This document shows positions 1 to 6,910 of a DNA stretch of 64,000 bases, in pieces. The stretch is from positions 57,600 through 121,599 of the forward strand of contig JACQZZ010000016.1 of the NCBI GenBank assembly GCA_016213625.1, given 5' to 3'. A model generated the notes under the pieces. That model was not told where the DNA came from and searched no databases. It saw only the letters and a program-made list of their open reading frames with translations. The stretch comes from Actinomycetota bacterium (GTDB taxonomy: Bacteria > Actinomycetota > Acidimicrobiia > Acidimicrobiales > Ilumatobacteraceae). The position numbers were made by a program, and so were the translations under genes. Every line of letters begins with the position of its first letter. Positions within the stretch are counted from its first letter, which is position 1.

Positions 1-695
1 GGCGTGGCCGTGTCGTTGGCCGGGGCAGCATCACCGGCGAACACCGTGTAGTTGATGGTGTTCAGGATGCCGAGCACCGACACGTCACCCGTCGCCTCGC
101 CGCGGCGCAACCGCAGCACGCCCTCGGTGACCGGTCGGTCGTCCAGGGTCGCCTCGTGCAGGTCGGCCCAGCCGATGTCGACGGAACGCAGGACGAGTTG
201 ACGCGAGCAGTCCTCCAGGTAGAGCGCCCGGGCGAAGTGACGGGCATCGACCACCGGGGCCTCGCGTACCGACCCGTCGCGCAGCGAGATCTTCGCCACC
301 GCAGTGGCCGGGTCGGGCATCCGTTCCACCTCGCCGTCGCCGACGCACTGCGCCGGGGCGAGCGGCACCGGGAAGTCCAACCGATCGTGCGCCGCCAGCC
401 GGTTCTCTCGCGCGCCGACGTCGGTGGTCATGCCGGCCCACACCAGTTGCACGCCGACCACGTCGAGCGACTCCTCGGTGCCGTTGTACAGCTTCAGCTG
501 GAAGATGCCCTGCGCCACGTCGAGCCGGTTCTGGAAGGGCACGGCCACCAGCACGCCGTCGGGCACGGTGAGCACAGGTTCCACCGTGCTGGTCGTTGCT
601 GGTTGCGTCGTTGCCGGTTGTGTCGTGGTCGCGGCCGTGCGCTCGGCCGTGCAGGCGCTCGCCAGGAGCACCATCGCGATCGCCGCCGCGCGCAT
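1..695 (-). CDS. Putative lipoprotein, C-terminal end outside the window
   Basis: An open frame runs from ATG at 695 to the left edge with no stop, so the 231 residues seen are only the N-terminal part. It begins with a very short signal sequence ending in a lipobox-like LASAC (Cys15), then a Thr/Ala/Gln-rich linker to about residue 35, typical of exported actinobacterial lipoproteins. The rest is a soluble domain I do not recognise, with two later cysteines that could pair. The start lies 4 nt after the stop of the MFS transporter gene, so the two are probably co-transcribed. Function unknown; an exported protein is the only supported claim. Confidence 0.7.
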   Translation of the reverse strand, partial: MRAAAIAMVLLASACTAERTAATTTQPATTQPATTSTVEPVLTVPDGVLVAVPFQNRLDVAQGIFQLKLYNGTEESLDVVGVQLVWAGMTTDVGARENRLAAHDRLDFPVPLAPAQCVGDGEVERMPDPATAVAKISLRDGSVREAPVVDARHFARALYLEDCSRQLVLRSVDIGWADLHEATLDDRPVTEGVLRLRRGEATGDVSVLGILNTINYTVFAGDAAPANDTAT

Positions 696-699
696 CGGC

Positions 700-2007
700 T
701 CAGTGCACCGCGGCGGGCGCCGCTCCGGGCACACGATCGGTGACGTAGGTGGGGCGGAAGAACAGCACGAACACCACGCCGGCGGCGAAGATGCAGGCGG
801 TGGAGACGACCAGGGGCGTGCTCGACGACACCGACCCGGCGATGAAGCCCACCAGGATGCTCGCCGGCACCTGGGCGAGGTTCATGACACTGCTGGAGAT
901 GCCCATCGCCTCGCCCTGCCGGCCGGGCTCGGCCGAACGGGAGATGAGACTGGTCTGGTTGGCCATGGCCAATCCGTTGAAGCTGGTGAAGAGCGGGATG
1001 ATGGCCCACAGCTGCCACTTCTCGTTGGCCAGGAAGTAGGCGCACATCGCGCCCGACAGGCCGAAGAAGGCGAACCGCAGCACCTGGTAGTCGCGCAGGT
1101 GGCGGGCGACGCGGGGCACCAGCAGCGCCTGGGTGAGTGCGATGAACAAGCCGACCACGGCGAAGTAGTCGCCGGTGTTGCCCTGCGTGAACCCGAAGTT
1201 GTTGAACAGGTACACGCCGAAGAACGTGGTGAAGAACGTGAACCCGGCGTTGAACAGGAACGACGACACCAATGGCACCCGAAGCCGCGGTGACGCGAAG
1301 CCGTGCACCACGTTGCGCACCGACGTGCCGAACGCGATGTGCTTGTCGTGCTGCTTGTGGGCGATGGTCTCCGGGAACCGGGTGAGGATGAGCACCACGT
1401 TCACGCAGCACAGCCCGGCGGCGAACCAGAACGGCGTGGTGGCCGAGAACCACGAGGGGGTGGTGAACAGGCCGTAGAAGCTGACCCCGGGCTGACTGAG
1501 CTTGCCGCCCAGATAGGGCCCGATGATGAAGCCAAGACCGAACGCGGCGCCGAGGAGGCCGAAGTTCTTCTGGCGGTTGGAGTCGTTGCTGATGTCGCCC
1601 ACCGCCGCCTGTGCGACCGCGATGTTGCCACCGGTGAGGCCGTCGAGCGCTCGCCCGAGGAACAACAGCGGGATGGAGGTGGCGTGGATGCCGAAGGCGA
1701 AGATCACGTAGCCCAGTGCCGTGCCGGCGATGGAGAAGGCGAGCACGGGGCGGCGGCCGAATCGATCGGACAGCTGCCCGAGGATGGGGGCAGCGATGAA
1801 CGTGCAGAACGGGTACACCGCCTGCAGGAATCCCAACATGATGAGGCCCTGCTGATACGACCACGAGTCGGGGGTGACCTTGAACGGGGTGTCGCCGATG
1901 AGGAGGGGGAAGATCGGGATGAGGATGCTGAACCCCACCAGATCGATGAACACGGTCAGGAAGACCGGGAAGATGGGGTTCGGGTGGTCGTCGCTGTGCC
2001 TGGACAT
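700..2007 (-). CDS. MFS transporter, TetA/MdtG-like drug efflux type
   Basis: A 435-residue protein with about 12 hydrophobic segments. The loop after the second segment carries the MFS motif A (GQLSDRFGRRPVL), and the opening segment (FLTVFIDLVGFSILIPIFPL) resembles the tetracycline/multidrug antiporter branch. It should act in the cytoplasmic membrane, probably as a proton-driven exporter; the substrate cannot be told. I chose ATG 2007 because an upstream in-frame start at 2085 would add 26 Pro/Arg-rich residues and run into the potassium channel gene. A TACGGT box at 2018-2023 lies 10 nt upstream. The partial lipoprotein gene follows after 4 nt. Confidence 0.88.
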   Translation of the reverse strand: MSRHSDDHPNPIFPVFLTVFIDLVGFSILIPIFPLLIGDTPFKVTPDSWSYQQGLIMLGFLQAVYPFCTFIAAPILGQLSDRFGRRPVLAFSIAGTALGYVIFAFGIHATSIPLLFLGRALDGLTGGNIAVAQAAVGDISNDSNRQKNFGLLGAAFGLGFIIGPYLGGKLSQPGVSFYGLFTTPSWFSATTPFWFAAGLCCVNVVLILTRFPETIAHKQHDKHIAFGTSVRNVVHGFASPRLRVPLVSSFLFNAGFTFFTTFFGVYLFNNFGFTQGNTGDYFAVVGLFIALTQALLVPRVARHLRDYQVLRFAFFGLSGAMCAYFLANEKWQLWAIIPLFTSFNGLAMANQTSLISRSAEPGRQGEAMGISSSVMNLAQVPASILVGFIAGSVSSSTPLVVSTACIFAAGVVFVLFFRPTYVTDRVPGAAPAAVH

Positions 2008-2041
2008 CGTGGCTGCCACCGTAGCGGTCCGGACCGCGAGG

Positions 2042-2563
2042 TCAGGAGGGCGGCGCGGCGCCGCCGGTCCGGCGCCGGGCGGCACCGATGATGGCCCGCA
2101 CCGACACCGCGAGGAGCGTGAGGTCCACGACGATCTGCACCGTCACCGCAACTCGCGCCAACTGTCCCACCGCGTGCACGTCGCCGTATCCCACGGTCGA
2201 CAGCGTGGTGACGGTGAAGTACAGCGCGTCGATCTTGGTGTCGAGGCCCTCGAACTGGACGCCGCGCCCGTCGATGGCGAGGTACGCCGAACTGAACGCG
2301 AACACCAACATCGCGACGACGATGAGGACGGCCTCGGCGGCGGCGAACATCGGTTGCGCGGCCTGCTCGATGGCGGCGGCTCGGCGCACGGTGAAGGGCA
2401 CGATGGCGAGCAGCACCACCAGTCCCACCCCGACGCCGAGCCCCCATCGGTCGTCCTGCAACGGGATGAGCGCGTACACCACACCCAGCCCCACGGCGAC
2501 GGCGCACAGGCGGAGCAGACCACGGCGACGCTCCACCGCCTGGACTCGCTCGACTGCCATCAC
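2042..2563 (-). CDS. Two-pore-helix type potassium channel (ion_trans_2 family)
   Basis: A 173-residue membrane protein with about four hydrophobic segments. The pore loop between the last two holds the selectivity filter STVGYGD, the signature of K+ channels. No RCK/TrkA_N regulatory domain follows, so this is a minimal channel. The GTG at 2563 lies 8 nt after a TACCCT box (2572-2577), which favours it over the ATG at 2560 and suggests a leaderless mRNA. The MFS gene follows after 34 nt on the same strand. K+ conductance is known for the family; gating and physiological role are not visible. Confidence 0.85.
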   Translation of the reverse strand: MMAVERVQAVERRRGLLRLCAVAVGLGVVYALIPLQDDRWGLGVGVGLVVLLAIVPFTVRRAAAIEQAAQPMFAAAEAVLIVVAMLVFAFSSAYLAIDGRGVQFEGLDTKIDALYFTVTTLSTVGYGDVHAVGQLARVAVTVQIVVDLTLLAVSVRAIIGAARRRTGGAAPPS

Positions 2564-2571
2564 ACCACGTG

Positions 2572-2577
2572 AGGGTA
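2572..2577 (-). promoter_or_regulatory. -10 box TACCCT for leaderless channel gene
   Basis: TACCCT lies 8 nt before the GTG at 2563, matching the TANNNT-N6-8-start pattern seen repeatedly in this window. Confidence 0.5.
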
Positions 2578-2627
2578 GTCGCGTCAGGCCTTCAGGACGG
2601 AGGCACTGTTGCCGATACAGGAACCGA

Positions 2628-2633
2628 TAGTCT
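2628..2633 (+). promoter_or_regulatory. -10 box TAGTCT for small membrane peptide
   Basis: TAGTCT is 7 nt upstream of the ATG at 2641. The spacing puts a transcription start at or next to the start codon. It is the main evidence that the 28-codon frame is expressed. Confidence 0.5.
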
Positions 2634-2640
2634 GCGCCTC

Positions 2641-2727
2641 ATGTACTTCCTCGGCGCCGGCGTCATCCTTCTCGTGGCAATTCTCGTCATCGTCGTCGGC
2701 ATCAAGCAGCGCAAACGACTTCGTTGA
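2641..2727 (+). CDS. Possible 28-residue single-span membrane protein
   Basis: ATG at 2641 opens 28 codons ending in TGA at 2725-2727. Residues 2-21 are an uninterrupted hydrophobic stretch (Leu, Val, Ile, Gly, Ala), followed by a strongly basic tail, IKQRKRLR. This is a good one-helix topology with the tail on the cytoplasmic side by the positive-inside rule. A TAGTCT box 7 nt upstream fits a leaderless transcript. It lies alone between the leftward channel gene and the rightward mosaic lipoprotein gene. It resembles the many tiny membrane proteins missed by annotation, but I cannot assign it to a family; a chance frame is possible. Confidence 0.45.
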   Translation: MYFLGAGVILLVAILVIVVGIKQRKRLR

Positions 2728-2808
2728 CGCGAATCACCCCGATGGGGTGGCCCGGCCCCGCAGCGTGGTGCGCACAATGAACAGCGATCGCCCCGTCAAG
2801 GAGACCAC

Positions 2809-5064
2809 ATGACCCCCCATCGACACTCCCGGTCCACGCGCGTGGCTGCCGTCGGACTGGTGCTCGCGTTCGCGCTGGCTGCTTGCTCCGACGACAACGA
2901 GTCCAGCAGCGACACCACTGCCGGGTCCACGCCCGACACGACGGCACCCACCACCGAGACCACCGGAGGAGGTGCGACGGGTGAGCCGGGCTTCGTGTTC
3001 GGCTACGTGCGCCCGGCCGCCGGCCTGCTCACCGAGCTGGCCACGGCGCAGGAGGTGTCCATCGGACTGGCGGTCGACGACATCAACGCGGCGGGCGGCG
3101 TGAACGGCGCTCCCGTGTCGCTCATCTCGGTCGACGAGCCCCTCACCGGCGACACCTCGGTGGCGGTCAACGACCTGCTCGACCAGGGCGCCAACATGAT
3201 CCTCGGCCCGGTCAGCTCCGACGGCGCCAAGGGCGCCCTCGAGACCCTGGCCACACGCGGCGCCGTCGCCTGCTCGGCCTCGGCCACCTCGCCCGAGCTC
3301 ACCACGCTCGACACCGAGAACGTGCTGTATCGCACGGCCATGCCCGACTCGTTCAGCCTCAACGTCCTGGCCGACACCGTGTCGCAGCGCGCCGTCGATG
3401 CGGCCCTGCCCGAGGGCACGAAGTACAAGGTGAGCATCCTCGCCCGGGCCGACGACTACGGCATGAACGTGGGCAACGGTCTCGCCGCCACACTCATCGC
3501 TCGCGGCATGGACGTGCAGGTCGTCACCTACAACCCGCGGCGCGTGGAGTTCAGCGCCGATGCCGCCACCATCGCGGCCAACCAGCCGAATGCCGTCGTC
3601 CTCGTGGCGTACGGCGAGGGCATCCGCCAGCTCCCCGCACTCACCGCCGCCGGGGTGCAGTCCGCGAACATCATCGGTCTCGACGGCCTGTTCAACCCCG
3701 GTCTCGGCGACCGCTCGTTCCCGGGTAACGCCACTCAGGTCGATGGCGTGCAGGTCATCGGCGCCACCGGCGCCCGGTCGTTCCTCGACCGCCTCATCGC
3801 CGACCCGGCCACCACGCAGGTGGTCTACGGTGCTCAGGCCTACGACTGCGCCATCATCGGCGCACTCGCCGCGGCCACGGCCGGCACGTCCGACCCTGCC
3901 GGCTTCGGCCCGCAGATCGCGGCGGTCACCGATGGCGGCCAGTCGTGCTCCACCGTCGACGACTGCCTCAGCAAGCTCACTGCCGGTGACGACATCGACT
4001 ACGAAGGCGTCAGCGGCGGTGTCCGTTTCGACGACCAGGGCGACCCCGCCGAAGTGCGCCTCACGACGGTGGGCTTCAAGGACGCCCAGATGTTCGAGAT
4101 CACCACGGTCGACAAGAACCTCGACGACCTGCGTCAGCAGGAAGCGCTCGCCGCGGCCATCTTCACCACCCGCCTGCAGCAGGTGCTCACCGCACTCGGC
4201 TACTACACCGGCCCCATCGACGGTCAGTGGAACGACGAGATGACGGCCGCCATCGCCACGTTGCAGATCGACCTCGGTGTGCCCGTGACGGGCGTGTGGG
4301 ACGAAGCCACCGACGCCGCCGTCCGCGCCAAGTACGGCAACATCCTCGATGCGTTCACCGAGTCCGTCATCGGCCTGCAGCAGTTGCTCACCGACCTCGG
4401 CTTCTACACCGGTCCCATCGACGGCGTGTACTCGGCGGAGGTCGTCGCCGCGGTGAAGGCGCTGCAGCGTGAGCTCGGCGTGCCCGAGACCGGCATCATC
4501 GACGCCGCCACGCTGGCTGCGGCGTACGCCAAGGGCATCGCGATCGGCACGCCGAGCACCACCGTGCCCCCGGCCACCACGCCGCCCACCACCCCGCCCG
4601 TCACCGTGCCGCCCAGCACGGTCCCCCCGGTCACGCCTCCGGACCCCAGCAAGCCCACCGTGCTCGAGTCGCTGAAGGCCGACGATCGGTTCACCTCGCT
4701 GGTGGAACTGCTCGAGGCCGCCGGCTGGACCGACGACACCAGCGTCATCGGCCCGATCACGCTCTTCGCGCCCACCAACGACGCGCTCGGCGCCATCGAT
4801 CCGGCCACGCTCGATGCGCTGAAGGCCGACCCCGATCTGCTCAACGCAGTGCTCGCCTATCACCTGGTGGAGGCCGGGCTCACCCTCGACTTCCTGGGCA
4901 CGCTCACCTCGGTCGACACCGTGCACGGCGAGCCGCTCACCATCGCCAAGAACGGCGACATCGTCACCGTGAACGGCGTCGACACCATCGCCCCGGAGAT
5001 CAAGGCGTCGAACGGCGTCATCATCCCGATCAACGGCGTGCTCACCCCGGCCACCCCGGCCTGA
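2809..5064 (+). CDS. Mosaic lipoprotein: solute-binding + two PG-binding + fasciclin domains
   Basis: A 751-residue exported lipoprotein. Signal peptide residues 1-25 end in a LALAAC lipobox (Cys26), then a Ser/Thr linker. Residues about 60-440 form a periplasmic-binding fold of the branched-chain amino-acid (Leu/Ile/Val-binding, ABC) type. Two peptidoglycan-binding repeats follow (about 455-510 and 523-575), each with an LGYYTGPIDG or LGFYTGPIDG signature. A Pro/Thr linker (about 583-614) leads to a fasciclin (FAS1) domain from 616 to the end. An AAGGAG ribosome site stands 6 nt before the ATG. No permease or ATPase gene is nearby, so it may be a wall-anchored sensor or binder rather than a transporter part; that is inference. 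Confidence 0.85.
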   Translation: MTPHRHSRSTRVAAVGLVLAFALAACSDDNESSSDTTAGSTPDTTAPTTETTGGGATGEPGFVFGYVRPAAGLLTELATAQEVSIGLAVDDINAAGGVNGAPVSLISVDEPLTGDTSVAVNDLLDQGANMILGPVSSDGAKGALETLATRGAVACSASATSPELTTLDTENVLYRTAMPDSFSLNVLADTVSQRAVDAALPEGTKYKVSILARADDYGMNVGNGLAATLIARGMDVQVVTYNPRRVEFSADAATIAANQPNAVVLVAYGEGIRQLPALTAAGVQSANIIGLDGLFNPGLGDRSFPGNATQVDGVQVIGATGARSFLDRLIADPATTQVVYGAQAYDCAIIGALAAATAGTSDPAGFGPQIAAVTDGGQSCSTVDDCLSKLTAGDDIDYEGVSGGVRFDDQGDPAEVRLTTVGFKDAQMFEITTVDKNLDDLRQQEALAAAIFTTRLQQVLTALGYYTGPIDGQWNDEMTAAIATLQIDLGVPVTGVWDEATDAAVRAKYGNILDAFTESVIGLQQLLTDLGFYTGPIDGVYSAEVVAAVKALQRELGVPETGIIDAATLAAAYAKGIAIGTPSTTVPPATTPPTTPPVTVPPSTVPPVTPPDPSKPTVLESLKADDRFTSLVELLEAAGWTDDTSVIGPITLFAPTNDALGAIDPATLDALKADPDLLNAVLAYHLVEAGLTLDFLGTLTSVDTVHGEPLTIAKNGDIVTVNGVDTIAPEIKASNGVIIPINGVLTPATPA

Positions 5065-5083
5065 CACGACCACGGACGACCGC

Positions 5084-6910
5084 TCAGTAGGCCGTCGTCC
5101 TGAACACGGGTTGGAACAGCCCGGTCGACTTCGCACAGGCGGAGTCGGCCGGGCATTCCGCGCACTGGGGCTCCGACATCTCCGGGCACTGGTGACGCAT
5201 CTGGAACAGGAACCAGTCGACGGCACCCATGTCGCGCCCGCTGCGCGCCGCCAGTTGGCCGACGGCCTCGAAGGTGGCCCGACGGACCGCGTCCTCGTCG
5301 TCGGCCGCCAGCACCCGGCGGTGCGACAGTGACGCACGCAGCGCAGGGTCGGGCACCGCGACGATGCCGGTGCGCAGGCTGGTGCGCTGCACGTGATAGT
5401 CGACGATGGGCGGCGCATCGTCGTGCGCAGCCTCGGGAAGGAACGACTCCGGCCGTTGCCGAAGGATCACTCCCAGCAACGCGGCCTTCTTGCGCAAGGG
5501 ATCTTCCCGATAGCCACCCACGTGGTCCAGCAGTCGCAGCAGCGATGCCATCGGCCGTTCGGAGGCGGCCGCGGCAGTCACGAGCTGTTCGGGTGACAGC
5601 CCGAGTGCTCCCATCGTGGCGCCGTAATCGTGTGCCAGTCGCACGCGCATCGCCGGGTCGGGGTACGGATCGGTGCCCGTGTCGGACCTGGCCGCCACCG
5701 ACCACGTCGCCACATCGAGGCCCGCCTGTCGCTCCGGCGTCATCGCCGCCGGGTCGACGTGCGACCACCGCAGGTACTGCGCCCACAGGTAGTCGCTGCC
5801 CTTGCGCTCCACACCCTCGATGGGGGCGATCATCGGTCCACCGTGGTGACCGTCGACCTCGTACCAGAAGCCGTACTGCTGCAGCGTCGCGGCCGTGAAC
5901 CAGCTCACCGTCGACGGGTCGCCGACGGCCGGGAACAGCTCGCCGGCGAACGCGAAGCCGTCGAGACTCGGCATGGACCGAAGGAGCGCGCTCAGTCGAT
6001 CGATGGCGACGGTGTCGGGCGTGGCTCGCGGGTCGGCCGGTACGTACGGTGACGGTTCCGTGGACCACAGCGCTGCCGGCCCCACGGCCGTCACCATCTG
6101 GGCCGCAGCGGCAGTGCCGCGGCGTGCTGACTCGACCGGGTGGTCGCCGATCAGGATGCGCGCCACAGTGGTGCCGCAGAAGGTGTCGCCGGCGCCGGTG
6201 GGGTCCACCGCGATGGTCGCGACACCGGCGAGATCCGTGCGGTGGTCGCCCTGGAACACCGACGCTCCGGACGCGCCACGCGTGACGAATCGGAACGACC
6301 CGACAGTGGTGCCCGCTTCGAGCACTCCGCCGAACAGCACCGAGGCCTCGTCGTCGTTGCAGAAGAACATGTCGGCCATCGCGGCGGTCTCGCGGACGGT
6401 CGTGGTCTCTTCGCGCGCGGCCTTGCCGTACGTGGCTGCCACCGTCAGGCAACCGCGCTCACGAAGCGCGGCGATGAACGACTGCTGCAGCCGAGCGTCC
6501 AGGAACGGTACGCAGTACGCACAGCCGGGAAGCGGCCCGATGCCGTCGAGCAATGCCGGGGCCATGTCGGGTTCGGCACCGAGATACTCGTGGAAGAGCG
6601 TCACCGCGCCCGATGCGTCGTACGCGATCTCGAATCGGGGAAGGGCGTCGACCGGCACTGCCGGCCCCACCCAGCGGATCCGCTCGCATGCCGGCGCCAG
6701 CTCGGGCGGCATGGGGTGCGGCACGGGCGCCAGCATCGTCACGTCGGCACCAGCTCGCGCTGCGGCCAACGCGGTGTACAGGCCCGCTCCACCAGGTGTG
6801 GACACCCGCTGCCCGTCGACGTGGATGACGTCGAGTGAGGCGCCACCCACCACCAGCAGGCGCGGCCGCTCCTCGGCCCCGGCTCGGAGCCAGCGGGTGA
6901 TCCAGGTCAT
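5084..6910 (-). CDS. PfkB-family kinase fused to a glycosylase-like domain with C4 (Fe-S type) cluster
   Basis: A 608-residue fusion. Residues about 15-290 are a PfkB/ribokinase domain, with the early GGAGLYTALAAARAG stretch and the catalytic DPTGAGDTF motif near 237. Residues about 300-608 are a helical domain with an IVDYHVQRTSLRTGIV motif (about 502-516) that resembles, from memory, queuosine-salvage glycosylases (Qng1/DUF2419). Its tail has Cys575-X7-Cys583-X2-Cys586-X5-Cys592, very like the endonuclease III iron-sulfur loop. Both families share the DNA-glycosylase fold. A kinase joined to an N-glycosidase suggests nucleoside phosphorylation followed by base release. Queuosine is my best guess at the substrate. 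The ATG overlaps the upstream EAL gene stop as ATGA. Confidence 0.72.
   Translation of the reverse strand: MTWITRWLRAGAEERPRLLVVGGASLDVIHVDGQRVSTPGGAGLYTALAAARAGADVTMLAPVPHPMPPELAPACERIRWVGPAVPVDALPRFEIAYDASGAVTLFHEYLGAEPDMAPALLDGIGPLPGCAYCVPFLDARLQQSFIAALRERGCLTVAATYGKAAREETTTVRETAAMADMFFCNDDEASVLFGGVLEAGTTVGSFRFVTRGASGASVFQGDHRTDLAGVATIAVDPTGAGDTFCGTTVARILIGDHPVESARRGTAAAAQMVTAVGPAALWSTEPSPYVPADPRATPDTVAIDRLSALLRSMPSLDGFAFAGELFPAVGDPSTVSWFTAATLQQYGFWYEVDGHHGGPMIAPIEGVERKGSDYLWAQYLRWSHVDPAAMTPERQAGLDVATWSVAARSDTGTDPYPDPAMRVRLAHDYGATMGALGLSPEQLVTAAAASERPMASLLRLLDHVGGYREDPLRKKAALLGVILRQRPESFLPEAAHDDAPPIVDYHVQRTSLRTGIVAVPDPALRASLSHRRVLAADDEDAVRRATFEAVGQLAARSGRDMGAVDWFLFQMRHQCPEMSEPQCAECPADSACAKSTGLFQPVFRTTAY

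Noticed and set aside
304..1293. Long rightward frames over 156-2091
   Set aside because: They are His/Arg/Gly-rich antisense readings of the transporter and lipoprotein genes, with no recognisable domain. The same kind of shadow frame occurs opposite most genes here.
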